This document shows positions 43,351 to 55,716 of a DNA stretch of 64,000 nucleotides, piece after piece (position 1 is the stretch's first letter; the number at the start of each line of letters is the position of its first letter). Source of the DNA: Megascapheus bottae. Lineage: Eukaryota; Chordata; Mammalia; Rodentia; Geomyidae. The notes beneath the pieces were generated by a model that was not told where the DNA came from, did no database searches, and was given only the letters and a program-made list of their open reading frames with translations. The stretch spans positions 23,486,777-23,550,776 of the forward strand of contig JANJXV010000020.1 in NCBI GenBank assembly GCA_024803745.1, written 5' to 3'. The position numbers were made by a program, and so were the translations under genes.

Positions 43351-43533
43351 CAGTCCTGGGGCTTGAATTCAGGGCCTGAACACTATTATTGAGCCTTCTC
43401 AAGGCTAGAGCTCTACCACTTGAGCCACAGCACCATTTCTGGCCTTTTCTATGTATGTGGTACCAAGGAATTGAACCCGGGTCTTTGTGCATGCTAGGCA
43501 AGCACTTTACCATTAGGCCAAACTCCCAGTCCT
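43351..43533 (-). mobile_element. IDL-Geo dimeric SINE
   Basis: CAGTCCTGGGGCTTGAATTCAGGGC, CCACTTGAGCCACAGCACC, GGTACCAAGGAATTGAACCCGGG and CATTAGGCCAAACTCCCAGTCC on the plus strand. Both monomers complete. Confidence 0.94.
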
Positions 43534-43720
43534 TCATTTTCCTTTCTAAGTTTTTCATTATATTTCACATTCGACAGCTTTTACCACATTAGTATTTCTA
43601 ATAGATAAATAATATCCAATTGTCTTCTTATATAATATCACATATAACCTATAATGAGGCACATAGGTCACTTCCAAATATTATAATATACATATTATAA
43701 GCAAAGCTGCATCTTGATTT

Positions 43721-43951
43721 TTTGATTTGTCCATCAGAGGGCTTGCACTCAGGGCCTGGGTGCTCTCTCTGAATTTTTCTGCTCAAGGCTATGGCTGTAG
43801 CACTTGAGACACAGCTCTCCTGGTTTTCTGGTGGTTAATTGGAGATAAGAGTCTCAGATTTTCCAGTCCTGACTAGCTTCTAACCATGATCTTCAGATCT
43901 CAGCTTCCTCAGTAGCTAAGGATTACAGGTGTAAGCCACCAGTGCCTGGCT
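43721..43951 (-). mobile_element. 7SL(B1-like)+Geo-type dimeric SINE
   Basis: GGGCTTGCACTCAGGGCCTGGGTGC ... CTTGAGACACAGC ... GGTGGTTAATTGGAGATAAGAG ... CTCAGCTTCCTCAGTAGCTAAGGATTACAGG. Flanked by TGCATCTTGATTT and TGCATCTTCATTT (43708-43720, 43952-43964), a 13-bp TSD with one mismatch. Confidence 0.92.
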
Positions 43952-43964
43952 TGCATCTTCATTT

Positions 43965-44619
43965 CTGTGACTTCTTATTACTTTATTTTCTCAATATTGT
44001 TTTCCAGAAGCAAGAACACTAAGTCAAAATGATGTGTAATTTTAAGGCAATATTTTTTTCATATTTCTCTTGTGAAATATGTAAGAATCTTTGTAATTTA
44101 TGAATAAAAAAATCTCAGAAAGAAGATAAAAGCATCTTCTACAAGAATACAAGTACACTAATGGAAGAAACGAGAAAGAAATGTCTAAATAGGATTTCAG
44201 TATCATGTAGATCCTGGATTCCCTTATATATCTAAAATTGACTGCTCATAAAAACAAGGGACAGTCCCACTGACATAAATTCAAACAAATCTCAGAACAA
44301 ACCTGAGAATGTGTTTTTTTTCTATTCTGCAAGAATAAATTTCCTGTAAAATTACTTTAACTACAAAGCAAAAGAGGAAACAGCAATTGAAACCACACAT
44401 ATGTTATGAAATATATGAAAGAAGGGGGAGGGGAAATGATTTGAATATGAACAAGGGAAATATACTCCATAAGGAAACTATACACAAATATACAACCAAG
44501 TAAACAAATTCTACTCCTATTGTATTTTACATAATATGAGCATACAAACATGGAGAAATAATTATTCCTTAAGAACAGAGAGATAACAGTTTTGGTAAAT
44601 AACATGAAAAGGCAATTTA
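43965..44619. other. No recognisable gene; perhaps ancient L1 remnants
   Basis: TTCCAGAAGCAAGAACACTAAGTCAAAATGATGTGTAATTTTAAGGC may belong to the same old L1 as 43555-43710. Otherwise AT-rich and unassigned. Confidence 0.35.
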
Positions 44620-45080
44620 GAAAATAATAAAGTAAATAATAAACATGACAAAATATTTAACCTTATTGTAAATCAACAAAATAAAAGGAAGTCAGCAGTA
44701 GGTATTGTTTACTTATTAAGTTGACAGACAACAAATAGCCTTAATACACTGTAGTTGGAAGAATAGATACACAAATTCTCTACAGGTAAATTGGAAATGT
44801 GTAGCAAGATTTTTAAAAATGTAGCCTCTGAACAAATAATTCTACATTTTTATAACTTATAAGGTTTGTAAATTGAAATTTTCTAAAATAGTTGTTCACT
44901 TTGGCATTATTTCTAAAACTAAAGTAGAAATTAATTAAGTGATGGAATATTATTAGTAATTACAATGATGTAAATGAATTATGAATGCCATAGAAAATTG
45001 CTGCAATTCACTGAAAAATTCCAGTAGAACTCAAAAGATAATAAGCTATTTATCTATCAGAAACATTAACAATAATTATC
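44620..45080 (+). repeat. Ancient LINE-1 (L1ME-like) 3' region
   Basis: GTAGCCTCTGAACAAATAATTCTACATTTTTATAACTT, GTTCACTTTGGCATTATTTCTAAAACTAAAG and GTGATGGAATATTATTAGTAATTACAATGATG follow, in decayed form, the old L1 order 'CAGCAATTCTACTTCTAGG ... TTCATTGCAGCATTATTTATAATAG ... GGAATACTATGCAGCCATTAAAAATGATG'. Confidence 0.6.
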
Positions 45081-46029
45081 TTTAGTGAAATTATTTGATA
45101 ATTTTAAACATTTTTCTTAATGGCATTTACTAATTAAACTATGAAAATGAAGCATATGTAAATTTCATGTAATTTCCTTTTTCCAGTCATAGAATATAAG
45201 ATAATTATTAAATACTAGTATTAGTTTAGGCTAGGAAATATTTGTCATATTTACTTCAGGATTATAAGGGTAGTGTTCAGTGATAAAACTCACATGATCT
45301 TTACCATTCCTGGACCAGGGAATAGAAAGGGGAAAGAACCCAGATATACTGACTTTGGAAAAAGCATTTCCACTAGATCCTAAAAATCCTAAGCCATTCC
45401 ATTTTCCACTTGTAACTCACCTATTATATTCCAGCCCTCAGGAACTAGCACACCCAATAGGTAACTGATCCTAAGAAAAAGCTTTCTTCTTCTGCAGAAT
45501 GCTAAGTATCCCTGGACCTCTCTTGCTGGCAAGTAAATTGTTGTCTCTGAGAATACTTCAATATATTGGCTCCCACAGTCAAGATAAGATAAGCCAGGGG
45601 TTGTCACAGCAGACACAGACACAGCTATTGCTTCATTAATCTCACCGTGTCCTCAAACACCTTGTTAAAAAAATCGTGGAAAACTTCATGATTTGGTATT
45701 TCACTACTCCCCTAAAAGGAAACCCTTGACCCTGCCAGCTCCAGAAGGAAATTTCCTCCTGACATAAAGTCCCCTGGGAGTATTTCTGGGAATCTCTATT
45801 GCTTACTCTCAGCAGCCACCACCTAAGCCACCTTCCCCACAGGCCTGATGGGCGTAAGTGGGTGTCTTCAACCCTTCTCTCCCTGGACATAGTCATTATT
45901 CAGAATCTCCATGCTACTCTTCCACCTCAACATTTGGGGCCAAATGCCTTCTCCTGTTCTGATGGATCACATCACCTGCTTCTTAAAAAGCAAACCTCGT
46001 GACTCTCCAGATCACACAGAAAGAGTTCC
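45081..46029. other. No recognisable gene
   Basis: ORFs of up to 84 codons on both strands, without family resemblance. Confidence 0.4.
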
Positions 46030-46108
46030 ATCCTGCTCAGTGGCAGAATACTTGCCTAACATATGTAAGATGCTGGGTTCAATCACCAGCACTAGGGGAA
46101 AAAACAAA
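46030..46108 (+). mobile_element. ID SINE monomer
   Basis: TGCTCAGTGGCAGAATACTTGCCTAACATATGTAAGATGCTGGGTTCAATCACCAGCACTAGGGGAAAAAAC closely follows the classic rodent ID consensus, including the CAGCACT end, and lacks any right monomer. Confidence 0.92.
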
Positions 46109-49100
46109 AAACAAAACACATGTCTGACTCTCAGTGACCAGTAAATGGGAAGTCACTGCAAAAGATGTAATTTGCCAAGACAAACATAGTTGCAGAGCAG
46201 TAGAGGATTTTAAAAAGTCATGGCCCCTAAGGAGCCTAACTGTATCTCAAAAATAAAACAGGGAAAGCATTTTCAGAAGGTGGGAGTTAGTCACTGGGTC
46301 AAATATGAAAAAGTGAAGTCAATGAAAATGAATCCCTCACTGCCAACCAGGAGGAGGCTGTGGTGATCGTTGGTCAGTAATTAACGTCTGACTGGAGTTG
46401 GTTACAAAAGGAAAGAGAAGTGAGGAAGCAGATCAGCCAGTGAGGAACGCAGTCCACACAGCACATGTGAGAACACAGCCTTGTGCACCACCTCCTGTGC
46501 CTAGAGCTCACTCACAAATCTGGAACTTGAATTTTGATGTTAAAATGCACCCTTCATGCAAAGAAGGGGAAAGCAAGGTTCTGGGCAGTGCTAATTGTGG
46601 AGCAAGTGCTCTTGTGGAGCTCTGAGTCGTTAGCTCTGAGATCTAGAGACTGAAGATGTCTCTTTTCCCCATTCGTTGGTATGGACCACGATATGGACGT
46701 AGAGTGCCTGAGTACCTGGGCAGTCAAACTGAAAGGACAAGGTTACAGATGCGTTTCCACTTCCTCAACAAAAATGTAATTCCATGTAGTGACGCTGAAA
46801 CAAAAGAACATAAATAAATAATAAGAATGCATGGGCGCTCTCAGCCAAAGACTACATACCATGTGTTGGTAGAAACTGGCAAATAAGTTTTTTCGTAATG
46901 TGTGATGAAGACCTTTGGCATTTACTACACAGGATTCTCCTCACAGTCACCAATAATTGGATTTCATCAATTCCCATGTCCAGTTTCACTGTAATATGTG
47001 GTCTCCTGCCAACTCCAGTGGCCAAAGATTATCTTTCTGTAACCTTATGACACACAGGCAGTAACCCAGAGCACTCCGAATTTGTGAACCAGAACCCTGG
47101 GCTCCTTACTAACAAGGGTGAATTATTATCACATCTTTCCTGGTGATTAGATTATTCCTTATCATTGTGTTTTATAGCTTTCTAGTTTGTCATCTCAATA
47201 CGATCTACTCACAATAATAGTGTTTTTATTGTTGCTGTTTTATAGTTCCTATAACAGTAAAATTTATTCTCAACTCTATTATTATGATATTCAACTACTA
47301 ATGGAATTCTTGTTTTTATTTGATTGTGTTTTAAAGCCATAACAATAAAATTTACTCCCAAAAATATTACTGCAAGTTTTATGCTCTTTAAACTACTTGA
47401 TAGAATGCCTGCAAACACATGTGGTTCTTAAAGCCATATGAGAAAGCTTGCCAAAATATAAACATTGTTCTAGGAAAAAAGAAAGGTATGTGGGGGAATT
47501 TAGCTCATATGTTTTGGTAGGCTAAGTAGAAGAATGAGAGAGACAGAAGGACCTTGCAGAGTGAAGATTTAAAAGAGGACTAAATTCTGATTAGAGGAAA
47601 TGTTTGTTTTAAAACAAACAAACAAACCTCTTTTAATTACCTGCCATGCCCTATCATTTCTACAGTCTCTATCCTCCAAAATATTGTGCTTAAAAAGAAT
47701 GTTCATGATTTCTCTGGATTCAGGGTCGCATGACTGGTTGCCACATAAGTTGGAAAGAGGTTGCTATAAAATATTATTACCAAAGCCTAGGGTCATGTTG
47801 AAGGTAAACAGCTTCAGTGACTTGAGAATTGAAAGGCACACTGCCAAGTCAGCTCACTACTTTTGCTATTCCTTAGTTGTTATCATTGACCCTGAACACA
47901 AGGACACTGCAATAAACCTCATCACTTACCATGTACCTTTTATACCTGAACCACTGAATCAAAGGAACTAGCACATGAATTATAATCCAGCCAGTAGAGT
48001 GAAGTACTAGTAAGATTCAAACAAAATGACTAGCAGTAATTCAGGGGTGGTTAAAGGCCTCGTCTTGGATGATAGATTAATGTATAGTCAAAACTAAGCA
48101 TAGAAACTGAATGGTGTACAATCTGGTTGGTGTTCAGAGATTACGGCCTTAGTTGCCCAAGAGGGAAAAATATATAGGTTTTTATTTCTGAGGTGGTACT
48201 CAAAACAGGGTCTTATTCTGGCAGAAGTTTTAACAAGTTGTTTCTGTCATTGAAAGCAATAAGAGAAATAGATGAATGGACTAATGGATGGATGGATACA
48301 TGGATGGATGCATGGATGAATCTGTATCTATGTCCATAATAAATGACATAGATCCATTGGCTTTATGTGGCCAGGTACATATATGGTGGGTACTTAGTTT
48401 GCCTTGACCACCTTTTTCCTTTTGTCTAATCTATGGCAACTATGTAAAGACACAACTCAGATCTACCTTCAAGAAAGAAACAGCTGCCAGTCTCTCGTTA
48501 TGTGGTTTATCTTCAGAGTTGGATTCATATTCTAGTCGAGAATGTTTACTACTTGGTCATCCCCAACTGGTGACTGAGCACAGAGTGGTTACAAGGGCTC
48601 TCCATTGTACTAACCAATGAAGGCTGATCCTAGAGACACCATCATCTGAGCCCTTACCAGCCAATCCTTTCTTCATCTTTTCTTTTCACAGCTGACAAAC
48701 CTTCATCATGGATGGAAGGTTTTCCTTGTCTTCATCTGCTTCCTGTCCCATTTACTTTCTACAAGGATTATATTCCTCAAATCTCTTTCATTCCTAACTC
48801 TATTTTGATGTCTGCTTCTTAGATATCCTAGCCAATATACCAGCCAAACTCCAAGACAACTGGAAATAAGTGAATACAATCCATCTTGAGTCATAGGGAT
48901 CTTTCTGGACTTCATGGATAGTTAGATGCAGAAACAAAACTGAAATTTGGAAATAACAAGGGTCATCCGACATGGCCAGGCCTTCGTAGGCTTTCAGAAC
49001 ACATTCAGCAAGCTAGAGAAAGTCACAAGCTAGCTAAGCAACACAGCGGGCTTTCAAGAGAAAAGTAAGGCACAGAATAGAAGTGCATTCTGACTCACTG

Positions 49101-51319
49101 ATCGCTTTCCACAGACACAGTTACTCTGTGGCAAAGCTAAATGTTTTTATAAAGATAAATCTTCTCCTTCCCTGGTATTAAAATATTTTCTATTTAGATC
49201 ATTGGTGGAAGGAAGCAGAACAGGAAATAAGCACACACTCTCAAGAGCCAGGAGTAGAGATGGAAAACCACAACGCCCAAGAAATAAGCATGGGTTTCTC
49301 ATAGGCTCTCAAGAAATCTGCATGTTCCTGAAATGGAGATAGAACTGAGAAACAATATGGCCCATTAATCGTTGGATACCTTTCCATCTGTTCCCCAGTT
49401 GGATAATATTATCATCTGCTATCAACAAGTTTTCAAAGAGAACACTCCAAATCCATCACTCAGGATTCCCAACCTGGAAAAGTGAATAAAAGTTATCTCT
49501 CTGGGGCTCTGGCTCATTAAGTGTTTATGCACTTAAATGGGAGGTGTCCCAATTAGAACAAGCCCATTCTTTGATATTTGCCCTGTGTTCATTGCTCTAA
49601 TATTTCTCACTTTTATTGAATATACACAAAACAGTCATTACAGATATTAAAATTATGACATCTATTGCCAGAATCTCAGTATAGTATTAGGAATGCCTGT
49701 GTGGAACACAAGTTTTTAAAAATCAGAAGCCTTTAAAGATGGCAGACGGAAGTTTCATGCCACATTTCTGTGTGTCCACCAACCAGAAACAAATGTCTCC
49801 AAGAAAAAGCAGACAAGTTAATAAGCCAATGGAAGCCACCATTAAAAAGTAGAGAGATTGTGGACAGAGAAAAATCCCAATGTTCTGAACTTCAGATCTA
49901 TCAAAGAAACAAAAGCTTGGCTTATGTGCAGACTGAAACAACTCTGCAGAGGTAGAGTTGCGTCGGCTCCATCGTTTGACCATTCTATTTTGTTGGTTCT
50001 GGCTAAAGCCATCTGTATGTGCCACTCTGCAAATAAAAATAACTGCACGGAGGACAAAGTACAGGTCAGCATGCCTGGATAGAAGCCAACAGTGACTCAG
50101 TCCCTCCGTCTGAGGCAGGAGGTGGGAATGGGACAAGTAAGGCAGTTTGCCTGTAAATAGCTACATCTCTAAGTTCACTTCCCAGACCAGCATAAAGACT
50201 TAAGCAAAGTGGCCTGATCAATGGCACCAAACCTGGCTCCAGTCTACTCATTAGGGAATACACATACTGACTGGGTCTCTGGCTCTGGGCAAAGGACAGC
50301 TTTGCTGGGCAGACTTCCCTATAACTGGGCACTTCCCTAAGAACACTGCCCAATCTGTCAAGTACTTATAAATACAACTGACCATAAGAGTCTTTTGGCA
50401 AAACTGTTGGCCAAAGACTCTCATGTTTTGCTCTGGTTCAGTGCTCAGGTAAAGCCAGCGAGTCTCCAAAGATTCAAAGACAAAAGGTGGGCTTGAGAAT
50501 AAGAAAGTTGTCTGTTGAAGCTCTAAAACCCACCATGTAATCAAAAGTGCTGTGCACATACAAGTGACAGGAATTATTTGCCTTTCATTTTGCAAATAAA
50601 ACATTAGACAGGAGGCATAGATGGAGGAAACAAAAACTAGAATAAAGAAAAATTGGAAAAGGGGGGAACTCATTGTAAATAAGCTGCATCTTTTGCAAAG
50701 ACTCAAGAGTGATATTATCTGGCAGAGCAGTGCTCAGATTCCTCCCTCTACCCCTTATTTCAACTTCAAATACTAGACACTCCCCAACCCCCGCCCCACA
50801 AAATATCCAGCAGAGCCCAAACTCTGGAAATTGCTGCAACTGGACAAGACCTTTCAGTCTCATAGCTTCCCCCAGTCCAGAGCTCTCACTGGTCATGGAA
50901 TGCCACAGCAAACTACCTTGGACAAATATGGACTCAGATTGGATACATGAGGAAACAAAATATGAGAAATGCAGACAGAGAGCTAAGGATCAGATATTGG
51001 AACAGAGCGTTCACTGGGCTCAGAGGTATACACTCTTCTCAACAAGAAAAAAAGAAAGGAATACTGGTTTTCACTTTTATTGAAGAACATTTTTTTTTAC
51101 TGATGATTCTACCTCCTTAAAAAACTATTCTTAAATTTTCTCTCCCTTGGCAATGCCTGACTATTGTGGAACAGTCTTCTCAACAATAATTAAACTGTTT
51201 TCTTGTACATTATTATATACACCTCCTTTTCATCTGTCTTTTTCCACATTTCATCCCTCACCCTCCATTACTCATACTGCCCACTTTTTTACTTCTACAC
51301 AAATATTTTTCCCTAACCC
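46109..51319. other. About 5.2 kb with no recognisable gene or named repeat
   Basis: The longest ORF outside L1 lies here (50251-50706, minus, 151 codons). It has no family resemblance, and a length like this is expected about once by chance in six frames of 64 kb. A short (ATGG)n patch is at 48283-48319. A MER/L2-age repeat background is likely but not identifiable by eye. Confidence 0.4.
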
Positions 51320-51677
51320 ATACTATACAATATAAAAATGACATCCCTTTTCAGATACAAAATGGTTGTTCGTGTAAGTAATGTTGCCAGTGCTGTTTAC
51401 TTTGTGTTTAAAATCTTGCTTGGTAATGAACAGTTTTTATTGCTGAGTTCTATTCCTGACCAAGGCAAGAAGTGGCATATTGATACCACCACTGTCCACT
51501 TACACCAGAATATAGAGAAACCAGCTGGAAGACTTTAGGTATTCATGAAGACAATTAGTAGAAAACGTCAAAATTCTTGAAAATGGGATATTCATCAAGG
51601 TTCGGAGGCCTTCAGGATTTCAAGCTGACAACACCAGAATAGAACCTCTCTATGGCATATTACAGAAAAAGAGAAGG

Positions 51678-51691
51678 ATATTGAAAACTGA
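51678..51691. repeat. Target-site duplication, left copy
   Basis: ATATTGAAAACTGA, identical to 51930-51943. It is part of the old L1 sequence. Confidence 0.93.
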
Positions 51692-51929
51692 GCTGGACAT
51701 GGTGGCTCATGCCTGTAACCCTAGCTACTCTGGAGGCTGATATCTGAGGATCACAGTTCAAAGCCAGCCAGGGCACTAAAGTCAGTGAGATGCTTATCTC
51801 CAATTAACCACCAGAAAACTGGAAGTGATGCTGTGCCTCAAAGATTGAGGGGGTATCCTTGAGCTGAAGAGCTCAGGGATGACGCCCAGGTTCAGAGTTC
51901 AAGTCCCACAACCTAACAAAACAAAAATA
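51692..51929 (+). mobile_element. 7SL(B1-like)+Geo-type dimeric SINE nested in old L1
   Basis: GCTGGACATGGTGGCTCATGCCTGTAACC ... GGAGGCTGATATCTGAGGATCACAG ... CTCCAATTAACCACCAGAAAACTGGAAGTGATGCTG ... GGTTCAGAGTTCAAGTCCC. Exact 14-bp TSDs; removing the SINE restores the L1 ORF1-end sequence. It gives the relative order L1/HAL1 first, SINE later. Confidence 0.94.
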
Positions 51930-51943
51930 ATATTGAAAACTGA
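51930..51943. repeat. Target-site duplication, right copy
   Basis: ATATTGAAAACTGA following the A-rich tail. Confidence 0.93.
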
Positions 51944-52865
51944 AAGAAGGAAGAGCAACATTACCTATAAATGCAGACCCATCAAAATGACAGCAGTATT
52001 CTCAACAGAAACTTTAAAATCAGAAAGGGTATCTAACCATGTATGTTAATCTCTCAAAAAAATGTCTGCCAACCCACATTACTCTATCCAACAAAGCTAT
52101 CATTGATCATTGAAGAAGAAATTGAAGATGTTGCATGATACACAGAAGCTAATGGCTTTAGTGATCACTAAACTGACTCAACAAAAGATACTCAAAGAAA
52201 CACACTTTAGCAAGAAAAATGAGATTCTCATCAGATGAGAAAATAGGAACATAAGAGGGACCAAACACGATAAAAACAACAAAATGACAGGCATTACTAT
52301 GTGCCAATTAGTAGCTCTGACTATTAATGGTCTCAATTCACCAATAATAACACAAAATAGTGGTCTAATTTAAGACCAAGGCTCAACCATTTGTTGCATA
52401 AGAAGTGCATCTCACTAACAAGGACAAACATGAGCTTGAAGTGAAAGGATAGAAAAAATTTTCTAAGTACATATAGCTTGAAAGCAAACCAATGTATCCA
52501 CACTCATATCTGATAAAGCAAACTTCCAACAAAAATTAGTGAGAAGAGACAAATAAGTACATCATATTCATAAAGGAAATAATCCATCAAGAGAATTTAA
52601 CTATTATAAAGGTATATGCAGGGAAGCCAACATACCTGGTTTCATAAAGGAAACACTACTAGATACAAAACTCAGGTGGACCCATACAAATAGCTAATAA
52701 AGACCTCCCCCAAATGATTAACATGTTTAGCCATAAAGGAAATGCAAATCTTAACTACATTGATACCCATCTCATCCCAGTTTGCATTATGTGGTCTCAT
52801 GTTGGAAAACCCAGTTTGTTTTGTTGACTACTTGTAGTATATAATAAAATAAATAACAACAAGTA

Positions 52866-52904
52866 ATATAATAATAATAATAATAATAATAACAACAACA
52901 ACAA
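52866..52904. repeat. (ATA)n/(ACA)n trinucleotide patch
   Basis: AATAATAATAATAATAATAACAACAACAAC within the old L1 region. Confidence 0.92.
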
Positions 52905-53110
52905 ATGCCGGGAAGGATTCAGTTAAAAAGGAACTCTCATATTGTGTTGCAAGGACTATTAATCAATACAACCATACCACTCTTGGACATATATACAAAG
53001 GAATGTAAATCCAGTAAGCTTACTCAAACTTATTTTAGCTCAATTACAATAGTCCAACTGTGAAATCAGCTGAGGTGCCCACCAACTCAGTTGGTGCCCA
53101 ACCCAACTGA

Positions 53111-53147
53111 GTGTGTGTATGTGTGTGTGTGTGTGTATGTGTGTGTT
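53111..53147. repeat. (GT)n with TATG interruptions
   Basis: GTGTGTGTATGTGTGTGTGTGTGTATGTGTGTGT inside the old L1 3' region, where L1s have an 'AAATGTGGTATATATACACAATGG' segment. Confidence 0.95.
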
Positions 53148-53424
53148 GGAATATTACTCAGCCATAAAGAAAAAGGAAACTACATCACTTTCAGCAAAAC
53201 AGAACTAGATTATGTTGAGCAAGGTAAGCTCAAAAAGGCAAATATCACATGTTCTCACTTATTTTTGGAGCCTGGACTAAATGAAAATGGCAATCATAAT
53301 AACAACAATAATAGGACATAGATATGAAAGCTATTCAAATACACTATGCATGTATAGAATTATTGCAGCAAAACTGCTCATATTATTAATAAATGCTAAT
53401 TTCAAAATAAAATATTTCCTAGGG

Positions 53425-53690
53425 TAATTTTTTAATTCAATGTTATTACCAAGGTAATGCACAGAGGGGGTTACAGTTACACATATAAGTACATTTCCTT
53501 TCTAACATTGCTACCCCCTCCTTCATTTCTCTCCCACTTCCCCTCCTCCTCGAATCCTCCCATGTTATAAAGGTCATTTCCATCATATTCTCTTGTGCGT
53601 ATCTCTGGGTTGCATTGGCTTGCCCTTTGTATTTTGTCTCATCATTTTGTGGTTCCCCCTTGAATTGGAGAAGGAAAGGGAAACAATAAC
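53425..53690 (-). repeat. Old LINE-1 3' UTR fragment
   Basis: CACAGAGGGGGTTACAGTTACACATATAAGTACATTTCCTTTCTAACATTGCTACCCCCTCC parallels 31141-31300 and the reversed young 3' UTRs. A polypyrimidine stretch (CTTCCCCTCCTCCTCG) corresponds to the L1 3' UTR purine tract. Confidence 0.6.
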
Positions 53691-55262
53691 ATATTTTTGA
53701 AGGAGAACAGCCACGCTGAGAAACACAAATATTCTGTGTTTTATCTCATATGCAGAATCCGGTTCTTAAAAATCGATGACAGGAGTGTACGATTCTGCTT
53801 GTAGGTGAGCGCCTGTGTGTATGGGGCGGGGTGCTTGAGAGGAGAGAGACACTGAGTGAATATGGTTGAAGTTCTTTGAAACTAGAACAGTATTGAAATT
53901 GTTTTAAGAAAGGAGAATTTGATTGGGGCATGTTGTACACACGCATTGAAAGATCACAAATTCCTTTGTGTAACTAATACATACAAAGAATTATGTTTTT
54001 AAAACCCTAGAAATCACTAGTGATGGGTTCTCATTAATTAGTCATGCTATTTGGAGCAAACCTAACCTGTCTGTCTTAAAAAAAATTATACCTGTCTTGT
54101 TTCCCACTGAGATTTGTGGAGCATGTAACATGGGAAAGCCATCCGAAGGGTTTAAACCATCAAAATGTATGGTGTAATTATCGCTGACATTAATAACAAT
54201 TATCTTTTAAGTAGATTATAGTTTCACACAGGGTTATTCCAATGTGAGACTATATAACACAGAAGAGTAAAACAAAACTCCCCAAACAGAAAATGGAAAC
54301 CTGTTTTCACTTTCGCAATGAAAGACTTTATTGTGCAATTCATCACAGTATTTTCCCGAAAAGGAGGAGGAGTGCGTTGAGTCTTTCAGCTTTTTTATAT
54401 GTTGGAAAAACAGATTTTTTATATGCAGCATGTGTTTGGAAGGAGCTACATCTTAGCTACTAAAATCAGTTCTATATCATCTACTTCATGCTTTCTCTGT
54501 TTATAATGTAATAACACTTTCCAGCGTAGCTGAATTTTCCTATAAAAATATCCTTAATCTAATGTAATTCATGTATTCCTATTCCTGTGAATTTACTCTC
54601 TCTAAAATAATTTCTAAAATGGGAGAGAAATGAGATTCTTACTTTATTTTATAAATTGAGGATTAATTTTATACACAGAAAAGTAGCTGCTACTAAAAAT
54701 CTTATAGATTTTAATCAATGTAAATACATTCAAAATGTTCAATTCCACCCCTGTACATGATTTTTTACAAGATTCCTTGTACTCTTGGAAATATTATCTG
54801 TCAGAAGTGGACATCTTCTACTCTACCTTTCCTGTGCACTGATCCTAGTACAGAAAAAGAAACTGAGTCACAGACACATATGATCTGAATCTTTCCCTTT
54901 CCCTTGTCAGTATTTTTAAACTTAAACCCCTATTCAATGAAGTGGAGAGGTGAGATGTTTGGGTGGTGAGTATGTCATGGAATATCCCTCCAGAAGGGGA
55001 TTAGTTTTCTTATAAAATAGCGTCAGGCATGGGTTGACTTCTTTACCATGTGAAGGCTCATCCATCTATGTAGCATTTGCTGTACATGATATGTATCAGT
55101 GTTCTGACTTTGGACTATCCTGGTGATTCCCAACTTTTTCCTTCCAGATTCGTTGTTTTGTGGGTCCTGTTGGCTCTAAATATTATTTCCTGAATATCCT
55201 AGGGAATACCTCGTTACTATCACTTTTCTATCACATTATAGCGCCCTCCAGCCCATTCTGTT
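53691..55262. other. No recognisable gene
   Basis: AT-rich; short ORFs only. Confidence 0.4.
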
Positions 55263-55330
55263 TTTCAGTACTGGAGATCAACCCCAGTATGTTAGGCAAA
55301 TGTTCTACCTCTGAGCCTCCTGCCCAAGCT
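55263..55330 (-). mobile_element. ID-like SINE monomer, diverged
   Basis: AGTACTGGAGATCAACCCCAGTATGTTAGGCAAATGTTCTACCTCTGAGC is a reversed ID element ('CAGTACTGGGGATTGAACCC...GGCAAGTGCTCTACCACTGAGC'). Confidence 0.85.
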
Positions 55331-55384
55331 GTCACTCTGTTTTTTGAGATAGCAAGAGTGTAACTCTCTTATTGTCGGAAGAAG

Positions 55385-55480
55385 ATTAGAGGCTTTGTTT
55401 TGACACCTTTTAAATTCTTAGCTCCTAGAACAAAGTCTGGCATAGTAGTTACCTGGCAAGCATTCGGTATATAGTAAATT
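55385..55480 (+). repeat. LINE-2 3'-end-like fragment
   Basis: TTCTTAGCTCCTAGAACAAAGTCTGGCATAGTAGTTACCTGGCAAGCATTCGGTATATAG resembles the L2 end 'CCCCAGCGCCTAGAACAGTGCCTGGCACATAGTAGGCGCTCAATAAA'. Confidence 0.7.
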
Positions 55481-55705
55481 TTATTTCTATAATTATATAA
55501 TGTAGAATTGTTCCAGACTTGACCTGCAAACTGCCACTTCTAGTCCAGCTTTCACATCTTTGTATTTTCTCACCAATTCTTCCCAGAAGGCCCTCTAGCC
55601 AATTTTTTTAGCCCTCTGACCCTTTGTGCCTTTATCTGAGTAAAACATGGTTAAAAATATTTTTCTTACAGAGTTATCAGGAGGATGAGATTAAACCACA
55701 AAAAT

Positions 55706-55716
55706 AATGCACAGGT
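55706..55716. repeat. Target-site duplication, left copy
   Basis: AATGCACAGGT, identical to 55894-55904. Confidence 0.92.

Larger units (their letters stand above)
51580..53330 (+). repeat. Old LINE-1/HAL1-like element, internally deleted
   Basis: AAGGATATTGAAAACTG(A)AAGAAGGAAGAGCAAC ... CCCATCAAAATGACAGCAGTATTCTCAACAGAAACTTTAAAATC matches the end of L1/HAL1 ORF1. TGAGCTTGAAGTGAAAGGATAGAAAAAATTTTC and ATATCTGATAAAGCAAACTTCCAAC match the start of ORF2 (endonuclease). From about 52735 it jumps to the ORF2 end and 3' UTR (AAGGAAATGCAAATCTTAAC..., GAATATTACTCAGCCATAAAGAAAAAGG, CACATGTTCTCACTTATTTTTGGAG). About 4 kb of ORF2 is therefore missing, by deletion or because two fragments lie side by side. 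No ORF survives. Confidence 0.75.

Noticed and set aside
43107..43592. ORFs of 90 and 124 codons
   Set aside because: Microsatellite plus reversed SINE sequence.
50251..50706. Longest non-L1 ORF (151 codons, minus)
   Set aside because: Low-complexity hydrophobic start, no family resemblance and no splice or promoter context. An ORF of this length is expected about once by chance in six frames of a 64-kb AT-rich window.
51338..51538. 66-codon ORF with possible gene-like text
   Set aside because: No recognisable family. Lies just upstream of an old L1/HAL1-like element and may be its decayed ORF1 region.
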